Notes under the pieces: generated by a model
What the model was told of the DNA's origin: nothing
Seen by the model: only the letters and a program-made list of their open reading frames with translations
Database searches by the model: none
DNA from: Symsagittifera roscoffensis
Lineage: Eukaryota > Xenacoelomorpha > Acoela > Convolutidae
NCBI RefSeq assembly: GCF_963678635.1
Contig: NC_087063.1
Coordinates: forward strand, 61,295,850-61,359,849
Length of the DNA stretch: 64,000 bases
Direction of reading: 5' to 3'
Translations under genes and position numbers: made by a program
Shown here: in pieces, positions 9,798 through 21,600 of the stretch
Position numbering within the stretch: position 1 is the first letter of the stretch
How the letters are laid out: each line of letters begins with the position of its first letter

Positions 9798-12700
9798 CTT
9801 GATGGGAGATTCGCTTCACTCTCATCAGTGGCTGAGTCGATCAATAACTCACTCAATCTCCCTTCACACTCATCAAGCTTGTCAAGTACTTCTCTCATCA
9901 AGGGTTGATTGAGACCTGTTTTGAGGATGGACTGGGTCCCATAGCTCTGAATCACGGTCCAGACTTCTTCCATAAACGCCACTCTGTCCAGCTTACATCC
10001 CGTCCTACTCTCGTGGTCTCGGTGATGTACTTCCCATTCTTCTTCGGGCAGCGTTCCCAAGAAAGTACTCTGGCTGAGGCCTCTATTCTTCTCCTCCGAG
10101 GTGATTCCATGAGGATTCTCTGGTCGTTTTTTCTTGAATTGCCAGTAGAGCTGCTCTCCGGCAAATTCTGTTTCATTTCCATAAAGGCTGATGGAGGCTC
10201 CAGTGTCGAGGTGCCTTCATCCGCTGGCTCAGTCGCCTCCAACGTATCTGCATTATTCTCAAGATCACTGAAGATGTTAAAATCCAGGCTGGATGTTGCT
10301 CCTGTCGATGCCCTGTCGTCTTCCCCACCAGCTTGATCTTGTTGCATGGGTTCTTCGGTTTGACGACTTCCACCCTGTCCGTCATTTCCTTCTGACTTAT
10401 CTTTGTTCGGGCTCACTGGTCCTTGTTCGTCATTGTCGGCTTCTTCCTGAAATTTCGGTATGAGCAGTGTACCGGCCGATTTATCTTCTTCTTCTCCATG
10501 GACCACTTTGGTTTCTTCACAGCCGAAGGGTGCTAGGAAGGTTCTCGTCTGCAGTACTCCTCCCAATTTCATCTCCTGTTTTACGCTAGTCAGGATTAAT
10601 GAGGCTTCAGGCAATTCTGTCCTGCCTCTCATTCTCATCGGAGCTAAGCCTAGTCCCTTCCATTCCTCATCAAATCTTCCAGGCTTGGGAGTAGCGGCGT
10701 TGCTTATTCGCCTTCTCGTCGCTTGATCCGTGTATGCAAATCGTGTGTACTGTAACACGGCGGCATTTCTCCCCGCGAAGTATGGATCCATCGTTCCCGA
10801 GAAATTCCCTACTCTCCTTTCATTGGTTTCGAATGCTCTCAACCTAGGAGTTTGTACCACGGAGACTGCTCCGAGCAAAATCCTTCTTATCAGAGGGAAT
10901 TCAGGGATTGCCTCCGGTAGCTTCTTGTAATCGCCCCAGTCCTTCGTCTCTTCTCTCACTTTGTGATATGCTGCAGTGAAACGAGGCACTCTGGTTATTT
11001 CACCATTCGTTTTGTCATAGGGTCTCAGATTCCAAAGCTTTGGAAACACCTCGATGTGTCCTCTTTCTACATCTCCCAGCCGGTCACGGAAGTGATCGTC
11101 AAAATTGATGACTGTCATCTCTGGCTCCGATATTTTCGCAAACAACAGATCTTCACTCATGAGCTCCCGCAATGTGTGCTGCTCACACCAGTTCAGTGTA
11201 CTACCGTCCACCGCCGATATGAGGTTCAGGTGCAGCACCGACCTCCTATATGCTTCCACTTTAACGTCAGGGAACGCAAACGTGACCGCTGGTCCATAGA
11301 TCACTGTCACGAACTCCGTGACTCCTCTGATCAGCGCCAAGGGATCGGTCCTCATAGCCAAGCTCAGATCCGTTAATAGCGGCATGCCTCCAACATGTCG
11401 TCTAACATCTTCCTCTCTTTCAATCGTCTCATCTTCTCCCGTTCCAAAGCGATTTTGCTGCAAGAGATATTGGATAAGAGTGTGTCTCAGGTCTCTTATT
11501 TTGTTCCACGAGTCCGTGGATTTCTTCATATCCAAGTTCCTCACTCTCTCTTTCATCTGCTCTGGACAACGTGCCAGTTTCATTAGTCCTCCCAAGTTTC
11601 CGTGGGTAATTGCGATCAATGTCAGAAGTCCATCTAGCCGCAGGTTCTGTATTCCATCGGTGAGCAGTAACGCCGGTCCTTTCACGAAACTCTCCGCACC
11701 GAATGTCACGAACAAGGCTATTAGTTCCACTATCGATACTCTCACTACTGCTTGGAGGAATTCCTTTATCAAATAGTGCGAGACTTTCGGGTAAACTTTT
11801 GCCAAGAAGGACGCGGTCCATCCGGCTCCCAACCCTTCTAGCATGCTGTCTGTCCTTTCAAATCCCTCCTGTCTCTTCACTTCCTGGGTTCAGAAGGTTT
11901 CCAGAGTAACCTGACACATTCTGTTCACAAACTCAGCGGTCTTTTCTCCGGCATTTTCCGCCAAGTTCACCTCCTTCAACAAGTAGGCATGTATCTTCGT
12001 GATTATTACGGGGCCTTGCTGAAAAGCATCTGCACCCAATGCCGTTACTCTAGGGTTCAGGTGTAGCCACTGGTTGGCTTCCGGCTTGGTTCTCAGAACC
12101 ATCGCCTCCAGATGAGCTCTCGTCTCTAGTGAATTTTTTCTTCTTGTGTCTTCACTTGCCACTTCCATTGCTCGGAACCATAAGTCGTTGGACATTGCCG
12201 TGATCACTCGTTGGTCGTCGTCTATTCCCGGTTTCAGTTTGAGTTGTCGACTGAAATTGGACAGTTCCAACCCCAGCACTTCGTCCAACACTAACATGTG
12301 TAGCGCGTGGTCCTTGAATCCTCTCATCGCGTTTGAGATATCTGACCATACTGCAGACAGTTCAGCCTTAAGTGGCCTCAGGTTCTCCATTTCTATCATG
12401 CGATTCGGGGCCGATATGATCACATCATATTTTCCTTCCGAAAGTAAGGCTACCATTGCATACACAAACTTCAGTCCATCCGGGAGATGTGCATATCCCG
12501 GAGACAACGCAAATACTACTTTCAATGCCACTTTTTTGAACGACCCCTCCTTCGTCGCATCCACCACTTCACCCATCGACTCCAGGATGTCTTTTATCGC
12601 GGGCCATACTGCGTTTTCTGCTGTTGCAGGATCTCTGAGCCTGCTCAGAAAACCTCTACTGTGTAGATGGTCATTGATACCAGCAAACACAATCGTAACT

Positions 12701-15344
12701 GGGTTCATTTCTGTCTGCCTTTGTACCCCTATAGCCAAAGATACTGATTGCAATAGGTCTAGGTCAACCGCGGCCAACATTATGACGTCCGGCCAAAACA
12801 AAGACTTGGAGGTGTACACGAACTCTGAATTCGCTACTACCATGATCTTGGCCTTCCTCATCTCTGCTTTGTCATAAGCGGCGAAGATGGTCTCATCTTT
12901 CTTTATCGCTGTCAATCCGCCATATCTCTGGGCATCATCATCTTGGTTCACTAGTTTTGGGTACACTCTCTCCTTCACATGACCAGGTGGTGTCGTCAGC
13001 TGCCTGAATATCTTCACGTGTTGTCCAATCGGCGCTCTCGCCGTCAGGAATCTTCCTGGTATCTCTTCACGATTCCCCTCATCATGGTTCAATCTCACAT
13101 CTTGCAACGGTCTCGCATTCACTGGTCCCATCGTGTTGTTAGAGGGCAGTCCCTCCAAATCAGCAAATCTCAAAGCCGTCGTGGAGCTGAAATTTATGCT
13201 AGCGGCTATCAACCAGTCTACGCCGGTTATTGAGTATAATCTGTTTACGGATAGCGTCGCTCCATTCAGCATCCTCCTCGCATCTTCGATGAAGCTTACT
13301 CTCTGGAGATCCAGCTTCATTAGTTCGTCTTTGTATATATGCCAGGGAGACGGTATGGATCTCGACCACAACAATGAGCCTCTGCTCGGTCTCTCCTCTC
13401 GATTGGTACTCGTCGTCTCCGATCTAGTGTCCGATCTAGATGTGCCTGCTGCCTCTTCGATTGGTTGGTTGACAGGTCCTATTCTTCTCCTAGGATGAAT
13501 AGTCCTCCTCATCGGTGCTTCTCCCAACCAATCCTGTACGTCTGTTCTTCGACCTGGTTCGCTGGAGCTTTGTTGCCGGTAATTCGTGACGGCTGGGACC
13601 GTACCCAAGCGTGTTTCCAGGCTAGGAGGCACAAAGGTCGTAATCACCGCATCACTCACCGTTCCCTCTTCCTTCAGCACTCCTGTGTCAAAGAGTTCTG
13701 CTTCCAGCTCATCCAACCGTTCTTGGAAGACTCGATTCAACCAAGCTTGTCCTTCGATACTGTCGAAGTGGATGCCATCCGTGGTCAGTCTGGCCTGATC
13801 CATGGCTCTCAACTCATGTTCAACTCATGATGGCTCTCTCGCGTTCATTGTCACCGTGCAAACGGTCAGTACCGCGCAACTGAACTTCTGCCAGAGAGTA
13901 GTAAACAAACACACCATCATTGACTCCCACAGTGCTTCCTGCTCGTCTGAACCTCTGAAGATATCATTCGTCCCAACTAAGATCATCACATTGGGAATCT
14001 TCCCTGGATTCATCAGTTCCACCATCCGATATAATTGGGCTATCGTCGCGCCTCCAAAGGCCATCACCGTGGTGACCCACGAGGTCCTCAAATTCGACAG
14101 CACTCTGACTAAGCTGTCTCCCAATATCAGATGAGATGTCCCGAGTGGTGGTTGCTGCAGGTTCACAGCCGGGCTCCAGGTAGCTCGATTGAAGCAGGCC
14201 CTCGGATCTGTCTCCGGAACTCCCGTGAAATTATATTTCAATTGATTATTCTTCTGCACGTCTATTAAGCGAGACACTTTCTTCGCTGGCATCTTTCGTA
14301 CTTTCCTCTCTGGGATTCTCGAGCTCCCCATGAGTGGTGTCACGTTACTTATCCCTTGTCTGATCACGGTCTGGGAGAGTCGTACTCTGCCCGTATCGTC
14401 AATCGTTCCATAGAGTGCAGTCACCCCGGAACCTGGCGCATTCTTGTTAGCGACCAGTCGTCCAGCTGTCTCTATCAGCTTCCTCACTGTCTGTTCTACG
14501 ACGAGATCACCCAAGGTGTCACTAGGATCCGGGATTGTTACTCGATTTGTCTCTGCTGGAAGCTCTCTCTCATTTGTTTGACTCATTTCTCGAGGCGTCA
14601 AGAGCTCCATCGGGGACTGCCCACGAGGAATATCCCTTGCAGGTATCACTTTCTCCACGGCCGTTGTCAACGCCACCTGCTCAGATCGCTCTTTGTATTC
14701 CTGCCTTAAGTGCTCGATCTCTTGACCCTGCTTTTTGTTGCAGTCTTCAAACAACTTTCTCCACATGTCCCGATCTTCCTCCATCTGGAGCATGCTTTTG
14801 ATCATCTCGTCCAGCTCCTTCTTCGTACTTCTCAGCTGATCGTTCATCTCGTCCAGATCTTGTATGGTTTGGTTCGTCTGAACCTTTTAAGCTACTTTCG
14901 CCCTTTTTGGTGGCACAGCTGCTCTCAGTGGTGAACCAGACGAGGTCGCCTCGCTGTTCATCTCCCGATGCATTCTCGTCAGCCCAGGTTTAGGCTTAGA
15001 GGGCATTGGCATCTCACCTGGTTGGTAAGTCCTAGAACTTCCCAATCCAGGCTCATTCGCCAAGTCACTCCCTCAGAGAGCCCCGTTTCTCCACCTCATC
15101 ACTCTCATGTTCGGTCGGTCTAGTACTCCTCTTTCTCCATATGCTGCCATCAACAGGACTTCCGTGGGCGGTCCCCACGGTTGTCGTGCCCCAAGATGTT
15201 GATCAGGGCGGTCAGCAACATGACCACCTCTGGGTCCTCCAGAGCGAAGTCTCGTTCGATCAGCCGACGATAGATCGCATCTACCATCGGTCCCACATAT
15301 GCCTCTGCCAGGTCCATCAATTCATCCAGGTTGAAGTTGTCCAT
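9794..15344 (-). pseudogene. E1 ORF3, coiled coil plus SGNH-hydrolase polyprotein
   Basis: Pieces at 15150-15344, 13825-14847, 11890-13812, 9952-11880 and 9794-10060 align in order with E2 ORF3. The three middle pieces share one frame, interrupted by TGA at 13825 and 11890. Indels shift the frame near 15180 and 10060. The N-terminal part is a coiled coil. An SGNH domain follows, with GDSLVRVL (about 14121-14100), LVGTND and, after the first TGA, DGIHF (about 13780). A second region has VFAGINDHLHS and resembles block III of the same fold. The C-terminal third is acidic and disordered, followed by a short conserved helical tail. Substrate and partners are unknown. A lipase/esterase or RNP role is possible from the fold only. 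Confidence 0.7.
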
Positions 15345-15753
15345 TCTATTCTTTTCAAGTTTGATTTGATTCGATTCGATATCTGACTCAAGTGAGTAAT
15401 TTAAATGATCAATCAGGATCTAGAAAAGAAATCACGAATGTCACACTTGTCAGTTTCACCTTAACATATATCGTTAAAATTTGCTTAAAGACAGTTCAGA
15501 TAAAAGATATTTATCCTAAAATTTATTAAAATCAATTGGTTTCTAAAATTTTGGAATTCGACCTAAGATTGGACCGTCCAAACTTTGGATCTATTCCCAA
15601 GATCGTCATTTAGTTGTTCATGGTCACTAACCCCTACTTACCCACGATCTTAATAACCTAACACATAACATAACATAACATAACATAACATAACACACAT
15701 ATCACATATTACATACAGCTTAGTCTTTGGCCTAACACCCTCTCGCACATCAC
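15345..15753 (-). other. E1 gap between pol and ORF3
   Basis: A non-coding interval of 409 bp, with a tandem (ATAAC)n run of about eight units near 15657-15700. E2 has a 384-bp gap at the same place (40965-41348). The gap is a candidate for an internal promoter or splice acceptor that expresses ORF3/ORF4, but no signal could be proven by eye. Confidence 0.5.
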
Positions 15754-16335
15754 TCAGCCTATACTTAAGTAATATTTCTTATGTAGATATACTTGTATGT
15801 TCGTATCAGAGAATATCACGTGTACAAGCGCGTACAATTTCCGAGGATGCAGTCTTCCTCTGTTTGGATCGTACACTGGAAGCGAGAGCTCCTTCACGTC
15901 CATTTCCACAAGGAAGTCCCTCAGCCTCGTCAAAGACAAGACTAAATTTTCTGGGTCCACGTGCTGCTTCTCTGTCGCCCTCGTTACCAAGAAGCATAAG
16001 TACTTTCCCGGTATCTGCGACACCGCCGGAGGTAAGGCTGCTACGCCCCCTATCCCTGGTCTTTGCTTCCAAAGGAATTCCACGTTTTTGTATTCCCTCT
16101 TAAAATCTGCCGCTAGCGCTGTCCTAAAACTCATGTGTGCGGTGATCGCTATCGCACATGTTCTGTTTGTGAGTATGAAATCACTGTCTGTTAGTATTAT
16201 GTTACTAGAATATTCATTTGGTAAATTAAAATATGACTCAACTGCCCTGCCTATGTCAGGTTTCTTAGGTTTTTCGCCTGTTTCTGCTTCTAAGTCTCCT
16301 GTTTCTCTTGCTATTCTCAATTTTTTTATTATCAA
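15754..16335 (-). pseudogene. E1 macro-like domain at Pol C terminus
   Basis: About 145 residues from DSDFILTNRTCAIAITAHMS to KKYYLSIG align with the E2 Pol C terminus. They follow the order of TARG1/Poa1-type macro domains: an N-terminal strand with a conserved Asn/Thr, an amphipathic helix with FKREY, a QRPGIGGVAAL turn, a KYLCFLVTR strand, a helix LTRLRDFL, a LSLPVYDP strand-loop and a final helix and strand. Macro domains bind or remove ADP-ribose. The usual glycine-rich ligand loop is altered, so activity is uncertain. Compared with E2, about 0.7 kb between the integrase GPF module and this domain has been deleted, with a frameshift near 16360. Confidence 0.6.
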
Positions 16336-19300
16336 GTTTTCAGTGTGGGTAAGTCTTCTGTCGATGGATTGTGTGGCTTGATGTTCTCGTAGTGGGCGGC
16401 TCGGCCAGTACTCAGTCTATGAAAGCGTCCCTCCTGGTGCACCTCTGTAATCATGAAAGGTCCCCTCCACTTTTTTAGAAGCTTCTTTGTCCCTTTCGGT
16501 GGTATAACGTTCTGAAATACCCATACGCAGTCTCCCACCGAGTAAGCTTTTGCACCAGCTGCTTTCTTGTCGAATTTTTTTCTCTGCCTTGCCTGTGCCT
16601 GCTGAGTGTTTCATCTACACAAATCGTTCAACTCCTGTTGGCGTCTGATCACATCCCTCACGTAGACCTGTGGGGACGTTTTCTTTCCCTCATATTCTGG
16701 GTAGAAGAAGGTTAAGGGTAAAGACTTTTCGTGTCCAGTTAGCATCATGTGTGGACTGACTCCAGTGGTGGAGTGTTGCGTGCTGTTATATGCCCCCATC
16801 ACCTGTGGAAGGTATCTGTCCCAATCGGTCATGTACCTGGAACAATATACTCTCAGCATCGACACTAACGTCCTATTCTGTCTTTCCACTAAGCCATTCG
16901 TTTGAGGGTGGTATGTCGTGGAGTGAGCCTGAGCGACCTGTGCGCGTCTCATAAGCTCTTCGTAAGCTCTCCTACGAAAGCTGTTCCATTATCCGATTGA
17001 AACGTCATCGGACAACCATGACTTGCTATCCATGTTTTGATCAGGTGGTCGCATGTCTCTTCCGCCGAGGCAGTTATGCAGGGCACGGCCTCTGCATACT
17101 TCGTAAAATGATCTATCATGACCAGCACCTGATTGTAACCATTGTCTGTCATGCATATCTTTTGGTGATCTATTTGCACCACCTCGTTGAATTCAGACGA
17201 CTCCATCGATTGAAAAGGAAATTGCAACTTCCTAGGATCCTTGACCTGTTGGCATGACAGACATGCTGTTACCCATTTCTCGCATGCCTTTTTCATCCCA
17301 GGCCACTCAAAGCGCTTCAGGATCCTCTGATATACTTTGTCGAATAATTCTGTCTGATAGAGTTGCGGTAATACTATCGCGTTATACTTGTATAGGACTC
17401 TGTCTTCCTCCCTTCTTTTGCAAGCCACAATCCCGTCCTTGTTCAAATATAACCTCCCTTCCTTCTGCATGAAGTATTGTCTCAGGATGCGATAACTATC
17501 TTCCTCGAGGTCCCCTTTATCCGGAGAACCATTCTCGATCCACCTTTTCAGGTTGCTTGTCATGCGATCATTTCTCTGCGCCCTTAGAAGGTCCGAGAGT
17601 CTGTATCTCGCCTTCAAGTACGTCTTCATGACCATCATCTGACTATTCAGCTCGTTGGGTTGATCTGTGTCTTCTTCCATCTTAACACACAAAATCTTCG
17701 CCAACGGTTGTGTTTCTTGTTCAAACGGCAGAAGATCAGTCCTGACTACCGCTCTCTGCGGCAACAGGCTTATCGAGCGTTTCGATACCGCTATTGTCTC
17801 CAAGTCATCCGCTGCGTTGTCAAAGACTCTTTCGCTTGGTATAAGGTAGCGATCGCTGTCAGGATCCTGGTACACCTCTCTGTCCAGGTCCCTCGCCCGA
17901 GTTTTCACTAGTAGCGTGTGTATCGCCAGTTCTGACAGTTCTGATCCCGAGCTCGAATTCCTGTCTGAATAGGTGTTCATTCCTGAGCTTCCTGAATTAT
18001 AATCTGTCGAAGAGGTTGTGCTGGAGACTGCACGCTCCTCCAGATCATGTCTGTGCTTTCTTCGCATCCATCTGAACTCCCCGGACAAAACCTTGTTCTC
18101 TAGGTCCTGTTTCTCATCAGGAATTTTCTCGTCTATCTCAGACTCCCCGGACAAATGTTCCGGTCCCGGGTGTTGATCTTGTAATCGCTGGTTCTTCTCC
18201 TCATCCTTCTCCCCGGACAAATAGTCTTGCAGCAGATTTTGTTCTACAACTTCACCCTCTTTATCCCGGTCCACAAAGGTGACAGTTTTCTTTCGCTTGC
18301 TGCTCTCCTGTTCTTTCTGTCCGTAAGAAGTACTGGTTAAAATCTCTTGGGGTACTGAGGATACTAGTTGCTGAACTATTGTCCTGCAATCCCTCTCGTT
18401 CTCTTCCTGCTGTCGTCTGGACGGCATGATCTTCACCTTCTCACTGACTGTTAGCGATGCCACTGCTGATGTCCACTCGGTGTCATCTCTGGTCACTTCT
18501 CTTTCTAACAATCCACCCAGCATCCGCATCACTTGTGGTGTGACTTGCACCGTTTTATCCAATAATGAGAGGCTGTTTATATTCATGCGAGAGAGTTCTT
18601 GCTGGACCAGGTTCGAGCGCAGCAACAAATCCAAGGGGACCGGGTCCTCCTTGGACAGGATCTTTATCTCGGCTGCTTTCTCTACAGGTAACTCAGGGTG
18701 CCCTGGAATTGGATGTCCAGACTTATCCAACCATCTCGTTAAGGGAAGCGCTTCATAAGTTTCTTTGTCCAGAAACGAGAATCCCTCCTTTATTTCCGCC
18801 TGATTGGCCTGCTTCTGCTCCAATCTTTCATAGAACTCAGTTTTCTTGCTGAGGCTGTCAGCATTCTGGTGTTTATCACGCATCCTATGTTCGATTATCA
18901 TATGGTAGCCATCCAATCTTACTATCCATCTACCAATATAACTCTGATCCATCGAGTAGGTTTTCAACCAGGATAACGCTCTATTGTCCACGCGTAACTT
19001 GAAGGGAGCGCTCCCCAAATATGCACGGTACTTTTCCACGAAGGTGACTACTGCAAACATTTCTGCTTTTGGTGCGCCATATTTCATCTCTGTGTCACTC
19101 AAGACCTTGCTGCCGTATGCAATGGGACGGAGAACTGTTCTTCCGTTCCATTCTTGCTCTTGATGCAAGATTCCTGAGATGGCCACCACCGATGCGTCTG
19201 TGTCGAGAACATACATGCCCTTTTCTGTAGGCATGCCCAGCACTGGCGCTTCGCACAGTTCCCGCTTTATGTTCTCGAAAGCAACCTGTGCCTCAAAGTT

Positions 19301-21600
19301 CCATTGGAACTTCTTCCCTTTGTTGCGCATCAGCTTCTGCATCGGATACACCTTGTCCGCATATCCTTTAATGAATTCTCGGTAGTAATTGGCAAACGCT
19401 AGGAAGCTCATGAGCTGTTTTTCCGTTCTGGGAGCTTTCCATGTCAACACTGCTTCCACTGCTTCCGGGTCCGGCCTCACACCATGCCTATCCACCATTC
19501 TTCCTAGGTACTTTATCGAATCCCTAAGGATTTCACATTTCGATAGTTTGCACTTTAATCCTGCTCTTTTCATGCATCCAAAGACCTCATCGAGCCTATC
19601 AATGTGGTCTTCCAGGGTCGGTGTCGCTATGACCACGTCATCCACGTAACACATCACGAGATTCCCGTACTTCTTGGTCACTCTCGTCAAAGCCTGAGCC
19701 ATCAGTCTTTGAAAAGTGGCCGTTGCATTGCACAAGCCGAAGGGCATCCTCTTCCACTGGTACAACCCCAATTCGCACGCGAATCTGGTTTTCTCTCTGT
19801 CCTTTTTTCGCAGAGGGACCTGCCAGAAGGCAGAACCTAAGTCCAATGTGGTGAAGAACTTGGCATCACCAAGTTTAGATAGGCTCTCGTCTATTCGCGG
19901 TATCGGGTACGCATCTTTAATCGTTACCGCGTTCAAGTAACGAAAGTCGCAACAAAATCTAAGCTGCCCCCTTTCTTTTTCGCCATTACTACCCCGCAAG
20001 CCCACGGCGATTTCGAGGGTTCTATCATGTCGTATTCAAGTAACATTTCTATTTCCGCTCGGCACGCTTCCGATTTATTTGGCGTCATTCGCCTTGCGCC
20101 TTCCCTATGGGGAACGGCGCCCTCTTCTAGTTCGATTTCGTGTTCGACGAAATTACAGCAATCGATGTCCGCCTTATGTTTTGAAAATACATCAGCGTTC
20201 CGATTTAGGAGGTCCCGCAACTTTTCGAAATCTCCCTCACCTATTTTCCCTTTTAAATGTTCTATCTCTGGCAAAACCGGTTTGTCAGCGTCTAGTTCAT
20301 AATACGAGGGGCGTTCCGGAAAATTCGAGCAGCTTGATAAGCCGTCGTCCGTTTCGGATTTCATTGAAAGCAATTTATGAATAGATTTTAATTCATTAAT
20401 CCCCTTTAAAATTTTATCTTTATTGGCATGATAAGGACAGTCTTTCACACTATATTTCTTCAAGTTTTGTGTCTCCTCATAGTCGGTCCTCATCGGCAAA
20501 GCGTAGCCAAGCTTCTTTCCACGCTGGATTGAAACCGTGGTGTCCAGTGTGTTCAACAACACACTGACACACAGTCCGTTTCGCGTTACCGAGAAGCTCC
20601 GGCCTAAAATCACCGAACTCTATTTGGATTCGGTACTAAGCAAACCTGTTTACTATCACTTAACGAATTTAAATTTCTCATTCTAAAAATTGCTACTACA
20701 GCTTGTCCTGGTTGTAATTTTACTTTTCTATCCAAAAAAACTGGTACCTTATTTTCGTCTGTTATTATCCTATTAATTGGTCTCTTAACATACTTTCGGT
20801 CCGGGTTTCTAATCCGTATCAGACCGTTGTTCAAGTCAATCATCACGTCGAAATTCCTGACAAAATCTCTGCCCAAGATGAATTGGTCAGCGTCGTCCAG
20901 ATTCTCTACCACCAGGAAGCTCATCCAAAGATCTCGTCCTCCCATGTGAAGGACCGTTATCGGTGTTCTTCCGGCTACTTAGATAGCTCCTCGATTTGCG
21001 GCAGCCAGTCGGAGATTCGTAGGAATCAGATCTTCCCGCGTGAAGCCCATTCTTTCCCAAGTTTTTAACGGCATCACACTCACCACCGCTCCTGTGTCCA
21101 GAAGCCCTGTGACTCTGATTTTTGTTCCGTTGGTGTCGAGCAGATGTGCTCTCACATCTGCTTCATATCCAATGTGTACCGCGTCTTGTTCCATCATGGC
21201 GTCATGGCCTATCCTGCGGACTTTGAGTTCCTCTTCACCCAAATAGATCTGCCCCATTTGGTCATCATCTGTTGTTATATAAGTCCTGGTGTAGATACTG
21301 ATTCCATCCACGTTCAGCATTATTTGATACGGCCCATAGACCTCCAGGTAGCGTCCATGAAGTATCTTCATGCGAGTGCCACCCGTCGTTAGTAGTGCTC
21401 GCACAGCTCTCGACTCGGTGCGTGGCTCCACCTGCCTCAGATAATCTGCATATGTGTCCAAATGCATTAAAGTGAACTCGGATGGTTCACTCAGATTTCT
21501 TATTACCTGGTGTCCAGCCACTGAGATTATCGACTGTATCTTATTTCCTTGCGGCACCATGCCGAACTTTTTACCGGAGATCACTTTAAGTTTCATATCT
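16336..21600 (-). pseudogene. pol: E1 pol: protease, RT, RNase H, integrase
   Basis: In order on the minus strand: aspartic protease with LLDTGAVVSVMP (about 21105-21071); RT with LDLGSAFWQVPL and catalytic CYVDD (about 19650); RNase H with VLDTDASVVAISG; a spacer of about 400 residues; integrase with zinc-binding Cys pair (CLSCQQVK), DDE residues in QIDHQKI, FQSDNGTAF and VERQNRTL, and a WRGPFMI (GPY/F) module. Lesions: TAA at 20979, frameshifts near 20610, 19950 and 16950, TGA at 16611 and a frameshift near 16550. Gag and protease share one frame here without a shift site. The boundary with gag is approximate. Confidence 0.9.
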